Below are positions 1-5,794 of a stretch of 8,384 nt of DNA, piece after piece. This DNA is from Geodermatophilaceae bacterium (lineage in GTDB: Bacteria > Actinomycetota > Actinomycetes > Mycobacteriales > Geodermatophilaceae). The stretch spans positions 1 to 8,384 of the forward strand of contig JACCXW010000261.1 of the NCBI GenBank assembly GCA_013696785.1. Reading direction: 5' to 3'. Within the stretch, counting starts at the first letter, position 1; the number at the start of each line of letters is the position of its first letter. The position numbers and the translations under genes were made by a program. The notes under the pieces were generated by a model, which was not told the DNA's origin, ran no database searches, and saw nothing but the letters and a program-made list of their open reading frames with translations.

Positions 1-1
1 C

Positions 2-304
2 GCTGGGGTACTGCGAGGCGATGACGTCGGACTGACCGATACCGAGCGAGCCATGGCTACCTGGGCCCGAAAGGTCGCGCGTGATCCCAACGGCACCACG
101 GGCGCAGACGTGCAGGCCCTCCGCGACGTCGGATTCGACCATGCCGAGATCTTCGCGATCACTGCGCTCGTCGCACTGCGCATCGCGTTCTCGACTGTCA
201 ACGACGCGCTCGGTGCTTCTCCCGATGCAGCCTTGCGCTCCGCGGCGCCCGGCGCCGTCCTCAACGCCGTGACCTTCGGCCGGACCGTCGAGGAGAGCAG
301 CTAG
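2..304 (+). CDS. Carboxymuconolactone decarboxylase/AhpD-like (peroxidase-related) protein, C-terminal part, 5' end outside window
   Basis: The reading frame is open from the left edge to TAG at 302-304. An ATG at 53 exists, but the coding pattern continues upstream of it (the residues before it read GDDVGLTDTERA) and no convincing ribosome binding site precedes it, so the true start is off the window. The visible 100 residues match the C-terminal half of the AhpD-like peroxidase-related family: a segment like 'LTDTERAMATWARKVARDP', then 'ADVQALRDVGFDHAEI', then a hydrophobic helix and an 'ALGASPDAAL' tail. Family members are small all-helical proteins with a CxxC/His redox site acting on peroxides or ring-cleavage products. 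That site would lie in the missing N-terminal half, so activity cannot be judged here. A strong hairpin follows the stop directly, suggesting this is the last gene of its unit. Confidence 0.72.
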   Translation, partial: AGVLRGDDVGLTDTERAMATWARKVARDPNGTTGADVQALRDVGFDHAEIFAITALVALRIAFSTVNDALGASPDAALRSAAPGAVLNAVTFGRTVEESS

Positions 305-338
305 CGGCTCCGCCTGGCCGAGTCACCGGGCGGAGCCG
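305..338 (+). terminator. Strong hairpin directly after the stop codon, likely terminator
   Basis: Perfect 10-bp inverted repeat: CGGCTCCGCC at 305-314 pairs with GGCGGAGCCG at 329-338. A G-U pair (315/328) and two further G-C pairs extend the stem to about 13 bp with an 8-nt loop. It begins on the base after the TAG of the AhpD-like gene. No T-tract follows, which is common for hairpin terminators in high-GC actinobacteria. Its role as terminator is inferred from position and stem strength. Confidence 0.6.
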
Positions 339-516
339 GCGTGAGCCTGCTCCGTCTCGCCCACCTGGAATAGCAGAGGGGCGCAATCGCCTGCTGCCAG
401 GCATTGAACGTTTGGTTGCTGCTGGGATCCGGCCCCGCGTCGAAAGCCGCTACCGCCGCCGCGAACGGCGCATCTCCCATGCGGGGGGCCACAATTGCAG
501 CGCGCAGGAGGGCTGC

Positions 517-556
517 GTATGTACCTTGACCCGTACGTACCAATGTGGGTACGTTG
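517..556. promoter_or_regulatory. Putative ArsR operator: two direct half-sites and one inverted half-site
   Basis: A perfect inverted repeat occupies 535-554: ACGTACC (535-541), a 6-bp spacer, GGTACGT (548-554). A further near-identical half-site, GTATGTACC, lies at 517-525, in direct orientation with GTACGTACC at 533-541 and 16 bp apart. The sites overlap the predicted -35/-10 elements of the arsR-SRPBCC operon. ArsR-family dimers bind interrupted palindromes of this size, so autorepression is the natural reading. Binding itself is inferred. Confidence 0.55.
526..555 (+). promoter_or_regulatory. Putative promoter of the arsR-SRPBCC operon, leaderless
   Basis: TTGACC at 526-531 matches the -35 consensus and TACGTT at 550-555 fits the actinobacterial TANNNT -10 pattern, with an 18-bp spacer. 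The ATG at 563 starts 7 bp past the -10 element, just where transcription should begin, and no Shine-Dalgarno sequence precedes it. A leaderless mRNA beginning at or next to the start codon is therefore likely. The candidate operator covers the spacer and -10. Confidence 0.55.
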
Positions 557-562
557 TCAGCC

Positions 563-892
563 ATGGACGCTGTTCTGCACGCGCTGTCGGACGAGAGTCG
601 GCGGACGATGTTGGAGACGCTGCGGCGGGGTCACGCCACTGTCGGGGAACTGGCGCAGCGCTTGCCGATCGCCAGGCCTGGGGTTTCCCGGCACCTTCGC
701 GTGCTGCGAGAGGCCGGGCTGGTCGAGGTACGCCACGAGGCGCAGTGGCGGGTCTACTCCCTTCGCCCCGAGCCGCTGGCCGAAGTCGATGCCTGGCTCG
801 GTCACTACCGAAGCCTGTGGGAGCAACGTCTGGACGCCCTGCACACCGAAGTCACTCGAGGAAAGCGCAACTACAGGAGGACGACGACATGA
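563..892 (+). CDS. ArsR-family winged-helix transcriptional regulator (metal-independent type)
   Basis: A 109-residue protein with an ArsR-type winged helix. The recognition region 'VGELAQRLPIARPGVSRHLR' spans about residues 27-46, followed by 'VLREAGLVEVRHEAQWRVYS' (about 47-66) as the wing. The C-terminus 'WLGHYRSLWEQRLDAL' (about 78-93) is the helix typical of the subfamily paired with SRPBCC proteins. No Cys-x-Cys or other metal-site motif is present (there is no Cys), so it is not expected to sense arsenic or other metals. ATG 563 was chosen over a GTG at 545, because homologs begin near 'ALSDESRR', the GTG lies inside the candidate operator, and a promoter places the transcript start near 563. 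The stop overlaps the next start as ATGA (889-892), so the two genes are translationally coupled. It probably represses its own operon; the ligand is unknown. Confidence 0.9.
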   Translation: MDAVLHALSDESRRTMLETLRRGHATVGELAQRLPIARPGVSRHLRVLREAGLVEVRHEAQWRVYSLRPEPLAEVDAWLGHYRSLWEQRLDALHTEVTRGKRNYRRTTT

Positions 893-1401
893 CGACCCCT
901 CAGACAGGCAGCCGAATTATCGGCAGCATGCGAGCGGAGAACGGTAAGGGAACCGTCCGGATGGAGGATGTCTACGACACCGCTGTCGCGGACTTGTGGT
1001 CGACGCTGACCGAGCCCGACCGGCTGTCACGCTGGATCGCCGAGGTCACCGGCGACCTGCGGCCCGGTGGACTGTTTCATGCACGGTTCACCAGCGGCTG
1101 GGACGGGACCGGGCGAGTAGAAGTGTGCGAGCCACACCGTCGCATCCTGGCTACCATGAACCCCGGAGCCGACGACGAGACGGTGATCGAGGCGACGCTC
1201 GCCGATGAAGAAGGTAAGACCCGGCTTGTGATCGAGGAGCGCGGACTGCCCCTGGAAGAAGTCGCAACCCACGGCGCCGGATGGCAGGCCCACATCGAAG
1301 ACCTGGCTTCCCATCTCGCCGGTCGCGAGGCCGCCGGCTGGATGGACCGCTGGACCGAGCTCGCCCCGCGCTACCGCGAGCTCGCCGACGAGCTGACATG
1401 A
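889..1401 (+). CDS. SRPBCC domain-containing protein (AHSA1/CalC-like)
   Basis: A 170-residue protein of the Aha1-C-terminal/START-like (SRPBCC) fold, which forms a deep hydrophobic ligand pocket. The typical pattern is visible: 'RMEDVYDTAVADLWSTLTEP' (about 24-43), 'RWIAEVTGDLRPGGLF' (48-63), a strand ending 'GRVEVCEPHRRILATM' (75-90), and the C-terminal long helix with 'GWQAHIEDLASHLAG' (131-145). An AGGAGG sequence at 875-880 lies 8 nt before the ATG, and the start overlaps the arsR stop by 4 nt. Pairing of ArsR with an AHSA1-type protein is a common bacterial arrangement in which the regulator and its partner are co-expressed. The ligand or reaction is unknown. The reading frame extends far upstream without a stop, but that part overlaps arsR and is not coding. 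Confidence 0.88.
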   Translation: MTTPQTGSRIIGSMRAENGKGTVRMEDVYDTAVADLWSTLTEPDRLSRWIAEVTGDLRPGGLFHARFTSGWDGTGRVEVCEPHRRILATMNPGADDETVIEATLADEEGKTRLVIEERGLPLEEVATHGAGWQAHIEDLASHLAGREAAGWMDRWTELAPRYRELADELT

Positions 1402-1417
1402 CGGTCCGTACCGGGCT

Positions 1418-1444
1418 CGCGGTCCATTCCGGGCTGGGACCGCG
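1418..1444. terminator. Hairpin in the convergent gap, possible bidirectional terminator
   Basis: CGCGGTCC at 1418-1425 is perfectly complementary in reverse to GGACCGCG at 1437-1444, with an 11-nt loop. It sits in the 75-bp gap between the stop of the SRPBCC gene and the corrected stop of the oppositely oriented reductase-like gene. The symmetric position suits termination from both sides. There is no T-tract. Confidence 0.45.
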
Positions 1445-1476
1445 TCCGTCCACGGAACCACGCGATCGGGCTGTGG

Positions 1477-2056
1477 CTAGGAGGCCTTGACCACGGAGTA
1501 GCGCAGGTTGGGTTGCCTTGCGCGCCTGGACCCTGCTCGTGGGCTCGAACCGGATGTGCCCGCCGGCGCCATCGAGCAGGCGTGTCCCGGCGCCGAGAAG
1601 GACCGGCACAAGATGGATCCGCACCTCGTCGACGAGCCCGGCGCGCAGCAGCTGCCCGCCGATGCTGGCGCTGAACACGTCGACGTCCTTGTCACCGGCC
1701 ATCGCTCTCGCCGTAGCGACCGCTCCTACGGGGCTCGGGACGAAGTGGTACACACCGTTGTCGGGGACGTCCTGCGGTGTGCTGTGGGACACGATGACGG
1801 TGGGGGTACGGAGGTCGAAGCCGGGGCCGTCGGCGCCCCAACTCGCAATCGACGTGTCGTAGGTTCGCCGTCCGGCGATACTGGCGCCGACACTGTCCTG
1901 GCTTTCGGCGTGCACGTCGCGGCTGCCCTCGTCGTCGCCGAAGGCCCACTCGTGCAGGACGTGGCCGCCGTCGCCCATCGGCTCCTCGAGCCGCGGATTG
2001 GCTGCCGTGACGTAGCCGTCGAGGGACATGCTGATCTCGAATCGGACGTTGCGCAT
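1477..2056 (-). CDS. Dihydrofolate reductase family protein (RibD C-terminal domain) with an apparent 3' frameshift
   Basis: The protein starts 'MRNVRFEISMSLDGYVTA' and carries 'GASIAGRRTYD', 'TPTVIVSHSTPQDV' and 'GLVDEVRIHLVPVLLGAGTR', the signature of the DHFR-like/RibD C-terminal family of NADPH-dependent reductases (YwjB/YyaP-like). These are often annotated only as 'dihydrofolate reductase family' because the substrate is unknown. As read, the frame does not stop where the family ends but runs antisense into the SRPBCC gene to 1151 (301 residues). The expected C-terminus, 'NLRYSVVKAS' then TAG at 1477-1479, lies in a neighbouring frame. Removing one base from the GGG at 1510-1512 (CCC on the coding strand) joins the halves as 'KATNLRYSVVKAS' and gives 192 residues, a normal family length. 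Hence either a sequencing error or a recent mutation of the last strand. A weak GAAAGGA lies about 12 nt before the ATG. Confidence 0.85.
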
Positions 2057-2256
2057 GGTGTGTGTCGTTCCTTTCGTGGCCCGGCCGGTACGCCGGGAGG
2101 TGGAAATGCGGCTGATGGTCAGGTCCGAAGTCCTTGTGCAGGTGCTTCAACGGGGACGTCGAAGCAGACCGGCCAGACCGGACATGCGCCGTACGACGAA
2201 CATCTGGTCGTCGACACGCCAGGCCAGGATCGCCAGTGAGCTGCTATCGGGCTCTG
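2057..2256 (-). other. Intergenic region upstream of the reductase-like gene
   Basis: A 200-bp gap between two minus-strand genes. It holds a short GC hairpin (CCCGGC 2080-2085 with GCCGGG 2092-2097), an 8-bp tandem direct repeat CAGACCGG (2165-2172 and 2174-2181), and a 6-bp inverted repeat CGACGA/TCGTCG (2194-2199 and 2208-2213). No convincing -35/-10 pair or conserved small gene was recognised. The gap is long enough to contain the promoter of the reductase-like gene. Confidence 0.3.
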
Positions 2257-2904
2257 TCAGCCGGGGGACGCGGCCGCGAACAGCACCTCTGAGCCCACGG
2301 GCACGTAGCCGGCGGCCAGGACAGCCCGCAGGGACGCCGCGTTGCCGGGTGAGAGCTGAGCCCACAGGGGCTCCTCGGCGGGAACGAGATAGCGTGCGGC
2401 CTCCGCGAGTGCCCGACCGAGTCCGGTCCCCCGTTCCGCCGGTGGGACCTCGAAGGCGGTCTCCCAGCGTCCCGCGAACCCGCGCCCGACAAGGATCATC
2501 GTCTGCGGGACGGCAGCCACGGCGTACGCGCGGATGTCCGTCCGGTAGCGGTGGGCGCGTGTGAGGCGGGTGTGCTCGCCGTCCAGCGGAACGAGATCCA
2601 GTGCCGGCCGGCCGGACTGGCCCGGCGCGACCAGTACGACGTCCAGCGCGCCGGCCGGGCGACGCAGCACATCCGTGAGTGCACCGAGGAAGGGCGGCTT
2701 CATCGCCGACCCGACATCGTCGTGGTCGAGGTTGGCGCGTACCCAGTCCGCCGAGACGTCCGCGGCGACGACGTGATGTGCGGTGAACGCGAGTACGCCG
2801 GCCGTCGGGCCAGGGGGCTGGGGGTACACCTCGACGAAGCCGTCCGCTTCGGGATAGCGGCCCTGCGCGACGCCGGCCAGCAGCAGGCTGACCGGATGGG
2901 TCAT
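2257..2904 (-). CDS. GNAT-family N-acetyltransferase-like protein
   Basis: A 215-residue protein in two parts. Residues 1-110 form an N-terminal domain with 'GVLAFTAHHVVAADV' and 'ALDVVLVAPG', resembling a group of actinobacterial proteins annotated as GNAT acetyltransferases. The C-terminal part has the acetyl-CoA pyrophosphate-binding motif R/Q-x-x-G-x-G as 'ERGTGLGRAL' (about 157-166, with R158, G161 and G163), followed by 'SPGNAASLRAVLAAGYVPVG' (185-204), the usual end of the GNAT fold in which a late bulge and strand close the fold. It probably transfers an acetyl group from acetyl-CoA to an amine, but the acceptor is unknown. The ATG at 2902-2904 fits the family's start, although the preceding ribosome binding site is weak. 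It lies downstream of a strong hairpin that separates it from the suf genes, so it is likely transcribed on its own. Confidence 0.72.
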   Translation of the reverse strand: MTHPVSLLLAGVAQGRYPEADGFVEVYPQPPGPTAGVLAFTAHHVVAADVSADWVRANLDHDDVGSAMKPPFLGALTDVLRRPAGALDVVLVAPGQSGRPALDLVPLDGEHTRLTRAHRYRTDIRAYAVAAVPQTMILVGRGFAGRWETAFEVPPAERGTGLGRALAEAARYLVPAEEPLWAQLSPGNAASLRAVLAAGYVPVGSEVLFAAASPG

Positions 2905-2922
2905 GCCGGCCGTCCCACACCT

Positions 2923-2974
2923 CGATGATCATGGACCTTGGCCGGTCGGGACCGGCGCAAACCCATGATCATCG
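2923..2974. repeat. Nested double inverted repeat between the suf operon and the GNAT gene
   Basis: The outer arms are a perfect 12-bp inverted repeat: CGATGATCATGG (2923-2934) and CCATGATCATCG (2963-2974). Inside lies a second perfect hairpin, GCCGGTC (2941-2947), a 2-nt loop, GACCGGC (2950-2956). Each outer arm itself contains the palindrome ATGATCAT. The element begins 12 bp beyond the stop of sufT, so on the minus strand it could terminate the suf transcript. No T-tract follows. Such compact nested palindromes can also be dispersed intergenic repeats; only a genome-wide comparison can tell. Confidence 0.6.
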
Positions 2975-2985
2975 CCTGGAGACGG

Positions 2986-3318
2986 TCAGACGTTGAAGCC
3001 GAGGGCCCGCAGCTGCTCTCGACCGTCGTCGGTGATCTTGTCCGGTCCCCACGGGGGCATCCAGACCCAGTTGATCTTGGCGCCGGCGGTCAGACCCTCG
3101 CCGGGACCACCGGTCAGCGCGGCCATCGTCTGGTCCTCGATGACGTCGGTCAGCGGGCAGGCCGCAGACGTCAGTGTCATGTCCAGCGTCACGACGTTGG
3201 CGTCGTCGACGTGGACGCCGTAGAGCAGGCCGAGGTCGACGACGTTGATCCCGAGTTCAGGATCGACCACATCCCGCATGGCCTCCTCGATGTCGTCGAT
3301 GGACGCTTTGTCACCCAT
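2986..3318 (-). CDS. sufT: SufT-like metal-sulfur cluster assembly factor (MIP18/DUF59 family)
   Basis: A 110-residue single-domain protein of the MIP18 (DUF59) family. Its hallmarks are 'DPELGINVVDLGLLYGV' (about 19-35), the conserved cysteine in 'TLTSAACPLTD' (C54), and the closing motif 'MPPWGPDKITDDGREQLRAL' (87-106). These match actinobacterial SufT proteins at the end of suf operons. SufT proteins aid maturation of Fe-S proteins, probably by helping deliver clusters to apo-targets, though the exact chemistry is not settled. The start ATG is preceded by GGAGG at 3324-3328, 5 nt away, and lies within the end of sufU, overlapping it by 8 nt. It is the last gene of the operon in this window, followed by a nested hairpin. 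Confidence 0.93.
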   Translation of the reverse strand: MGDKASIDDIEEAMRDVVDPELGINVVDLGLLYGVHVDDANVVTLDMTLTSAACPLTDVIEDQTMAALTGGPGEGLTAGAKINWVWMPPWGPDKITDDGREQLRALGFNV

Positions 3319-3778
3319 GATGGCCTCCGGATTGGATTATTCGGGCTTGCCCCAACGCGTCTTTTAGAGCCATCCAGCCGAGCAGGGCGCACTTGATCCT
3401 CGCGGGGTACTTACCCACCCCCACGAACGCCACGGCGTCGTCGAGAGATTCCTCGAGCGAGTCCGCTACCGCCTGGTCGCCCTTGCTCTGGATGAGCGTC
3501 AGGAAGTCGGCGCCGATGGCGAGCGTCTGCTCCAGCGTCTTGCCCCGGACCAGATCGTGCAGCACGGACTGCGAGGCCTGGCTGATGGAGCAACCCAGAC
3601 CCTCGTAGGAGACGTCCTGGACGACATCGCCGTCCAGATGCACCCGCAGGGTCACCTCGTCGCCGCAGGTGGGATTCACCTGGTAGGACTCGCCCTCGTA
3701 CGGCTCGCGAAGGCCTCGACCGTGCGGGTCGCGGTAGTGGTCCAGGATGATCTCCTGGTACATGCTCTCCAGCTGCAT
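3311..3778 (-). CDS. sufU: Zinc-dependent sulfurtransferase SufU
   Basis: A 155-residue SufU-type protein. It receives persulfide sulfur from SufS and passes it to the SufBCD scaffold, holding a zinc ion in its active site. The ligand set expected from Bacillus subtilis SufU is visible: C38 and D40 in 'NPTCGDEVTL', C63 in 'GLGCSISQAS', and C130 in 'KYPARIKCALLGWMALKDAL'. The N-terminus 'MQLESMYQEIILDHYRDP' matches the family, so the start was placed at 3778 although the frame is open further upstream within sufS. The start and the sufS stop overlap by one base (TGATG), so translation probably depends on termination-reinitiation; the local ribosome binding site is weak. The 3' end overlaps sufT by 8 nt. 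Confidence 0.95.
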   Translation of the reverse strand: MQLESMYQEIILDHYRDPHGRGLREPYEGESYQVNPTCGDEVTLRVHLDGDVVQDVSYEGLGCSISQASQSVLHDLVRGKTLEQTLAIGADFLTLIQSKGDQAVADSLEESLDDAVAFVGVGKYPARIKCALLGWMALKDALGQARIIQSGGHHG

Positions 3779-5037
3779 CAGCGCAGCCCGAAGAAGCGCC
3801 GGACCTGCTCCAGCCCGTCGGCCAGCGCGTCGATCTCCGCCCGGGTCGTGTACAGGTAGCCGGAGGCTCTCGTCGACGCCGGTACGCCGAACCGCCGGTG
3901 CACCGGCTTGGCGCAGTGGTGGCCGCCGCGGACTGCGATGCCGTAGGAATCCAGCACCTGGCCGATGTCGTGCGGGTGCAGGGAGCCGAACGTGAAGCTG
4001 ATCGCGCCGCCGCGGTCCTGGACGGTTGTCGGACCGATGATCTTCACGTCGGGGATGGCCTGAAGCCGCTCCAGCGCGTAGGCGGTGATCTCCCGCTCGT
4101 GCGCCGCGACGGCGTCCATTCCGAGGGCGGACAGGTAGTCGGCGGCAGCACCCAGCCCGATGGCCTGCGCGATCGGCGGCGTACCGGCCTCGAACCGATG
4201 CGGCGGCGGCGCGTACGTCGACCGCTCCATCCGCACGTCCTCGATCATCTCCCCGCCGCCGTGGAACGGGGGCAATGCGGCAAGCAGATCGCGGCGGCCC
4301 CACAGCACACCGATTCCGGTGGGACCGAGCATCTTGTGTCCGGTGAAGCCGAGCAGGTCCGCTCCGGTGGCGGTGACGTCGTACGGCAGCTGCGGCACGG
4401 CCTGCGCCGCGTCGAGGACGACGAGCGCGCCGACCTCGTGCGCTCGCCGCGCGATCTCGGCGACCGGGTTGATCGTGCCCAGCATGTTGGAGACGTGCAC
4501 GAGCGAGACGACCTTGGTCCGCTCGGTGATCACGTCATCGAGGTTGGACAGGTCGAGCCGGCCGTCGTCGGTGATCCCGAGCCAGCGCAGGGTCGCGCCG
4601 GTGCGCTGGGTCAGCAACTGCCACGGGACGATGTTTGAGTGGTGCTCCATCTCGGTGATGACGACCTCGTCGCCAGGCCCGACGCGGTACGGCGGATCCG
4701 CCCACGCGAGCACGTTCGCGACGAGGTTCAGACCCTCGGTGACACCGCGGGTGAAGATGATCTCGTCACGGCTCGGTGCCTTGACGAAGGCCGCCAGCTT
4801 GTCCCGGGCGGCCTCGAAAGCGGCGGTCGCCTCCTCGCCGAGCTGATGCACCGCCCGCGCCACGTTGGCGTTGTGCTGCTCGTAGTGGTCCCGCAACGTG
4901 TCGAGCACCTGCCGCGGTTTCTGCGACGTGTTCGCGCTGTCCAGATATACCAGTGGCCGGTCGTCGGCCAGTCGCCGCTCCAGGATCGGGAAGTCCTTGC
5001 GAATCGTCTCGACATCAAAATCCACGGCGAGGCTCAT
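3778..5037 (-). CDS. sufS: Cysteine desulfurase SufS
   Basis: A 419-residue class-V aminotransferase-fold enzyme that uses pyridoxal phosphate to remove sulfur from L-cysteine, giving alanine and an enzyme persulfide. Visible residues are 'EMEHHSN' (129-135, cofactor-stacking His), D209 in 'LVVLDAAQAVPQ', the cofactor lysine K235 in 'GFTGHKMLGPTG', and the catalytic cysteine C375 in 'RGGHHCAKPVHRRFGVP'. The length and the 'RASGYLYTT' segment (390-398) fit the group II (SufS/CsdA) type. The adjacent sufU means sulfur is relayed by SufU rather than SufE. The ATG at 5037 overlaps the sufC stop as ATGA, which explains the lack of a clear ribosome binding site. Cytoplasmic; housekeeping supply of sulfur for Fe-S clusters. 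Confidence 0.97.
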   Translation of the reverse strand: MSLAVDFDVETIRKDFPILERRLADDRPLVYLDSANTSQKPRQVLDTLRDHYEQHNANVARAVHQLGEEATAAFEAARDKLAAFVKAPSRDEIIFTRGVTEGLNLVANVLAWADPPYRVGPGDEVVITEMEHHSNIVPWQLLTQRTGATLRWLGITDDGRLDLSNLDDVITERTKVVSLVHVSNMLGTINPVAEIARRAHEVGALVVLDAAQAVPQLPYDVTATGADLLGFTGHKMLGPTGIGVLWGRRDLLAALPPFHGGGEMIEDVRMERSTYAPPPHRFEAGTPPIAQAIGLGAAADYLSALGMDAVAAHEREITAYALERLQAIPDVKIIGPTTVQDRGGAISFTFGSLHPHDIGQVLDSYGIAVRGGHHCAKPVHRRFGVPASTRASGYLYTTRAEIDALADGLEQVRRFFGLR

Positions 5038-5792
5038 GCGGGTGCCTTGAGGAAGCGCTCGTAGCCGTCGGCCTCCAGCCGGTCGGCCAGCTCGGGGCCG
5101 CCCTCCTCGGCGATGCGGCCGTCGACGAAGACGTGCACGAAGTCCGGGGTGATGTAGCGCAGGATGCGGGTGTAGTGCGTGATCAAAAGGACGCCCACGT
5201 CGCCGGCGGCGCTCACCCGGTTGACCCCCTCGGCGACCGCTCGCAGCGCGTCGACGTCGAGGCCGGAGTCGGTCTCGTCCAGGATCGCGATGGCCGGCTT
5301 TAGCAGGCTCAGCTGCAGGATCTCGTGCCGCTTCTTCTCCCCACCGGAGAAGCCCTCGTTGACGTTCCGCTCGGCAAACGCCGGGTCCATGCCGAGGACA
5401 TCCATCGCGGTCTTCATCTCCTTCACCCAGGTTCGGATCTTGGGGGCCTCGCCGCGGGTGGCGGTCGCCGCGGAGCGCAGGAAGTTCGACATCGACACGC
5501 CGGGCACCTCGACCGGGTACTGCATCGCGAGGAACAGCCCGGCCCGCGCCCGTTCGTCAACGGTCATCGAGAGCACGTCCTCGCCGTCGAGCGTCACACT
5601 GCCCTGGGTAACCTTGTACTTGGGGTGGCCCGCGACGCTGTAGGCCAGCGTCGACTTGCCCGAGCCGTTCGGGCCCATGATCGCGTGCGTCTGCCCGGCC
5701 GAGATCGTCAGGTCGACCCCCTTGAGGATCTCCTTCTCCTCCTCGCCGGTGCCGACCGACACGTGCAGGTCGCGGATGTCAAGCGTGGCCAC
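5034..5792 (-). CDS. sufC: Fe-S cluster assembly ATPase SufC
   Basis: A 252-residue soluble ABC-type ATPase that works in the SufBC2D scaffold; ATP-driven dimerisation of SufC reshapes the SufB-SufD interface where the nascent cluster forms. The motifs are complete: Walker A 'GPNGSGKST' at 40-48, Q-loop Q91, signature 'FSGGEKKR' at 148-155, Walker B with 'AILDETDSGLD' at 169-179 (catalytic E173), and the switch histidine H206 in 'LLITHYTRIL'. There are no membrane segments. Translation starts at GTG (5790-5792) with AGGGAG at 5801-5806, 8 nt upstream. The gap to the preceding Rieske gene is only 2 nt and the stop overlaps sufS by 4 nt. Confidence 0.97.
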   Translation of the reverse strand: MATLDIRDLHVSVGTGEEEKEILKGVDLTISAGQTHAIMGPNGSGKSTLAYSVAGHPKYKVTQGSVTLDGEDVLSMTVDERARAGLFLAMQYPVEVPGVSMSNFLRSAATATRGEAPKIRTWVKEMKTAMDVLGMDPAFAERNVNEGFSGGEKKRHEILQLSLLKPAIAILDETDSGLDVDALRAVAEGVNRVSAAGDVGVLLITHYTRILRYITPDFVHVFVDGRIAEEGGPELADRLEADGYERFLKAPA

Positions 5793-5794
5793 GT

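Noticed and set aside
412..888. Long upstream extension of the SRPBCC reading frame
   Set aside because: It overlaps arsR in another frame, has arginine/glycine-rich shadow composition, and the ATG at 889 has an ideal AGGAGG site and an ATGA overlap with arsR.
1151..1476. C-terminal extension of the DHFR-family protein antisense to the SRPBCC gene
   Set aside because: The extension is arginine-rich shadow sequence opposite a well-supported gene, and the genuine family C-terminus is found in the neighbouring frame ending at 1477.
2165..2213. Short tandem and inverted repeats upstream of the DHFR-family gene as an operator
   Set aside because: The arms are only 6-8 bp, are not placed over a recognisable promoter, and such short repeats are expected by chance in GC-rich DNA.
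1508..2239. Plus-strand open frame of 243 codons
   Set aside because: It is the complement of the DHFR-family gene and its upstream gap, shows no recognisable domain, and the minus strand carries clear family motifs.
3779..4303. Upstream extension of the SufU frame
   Set aside because: It lies within sufS, is arginine-rich shadow sequence, and SufU homologs begin at the MQLESMYQ region.
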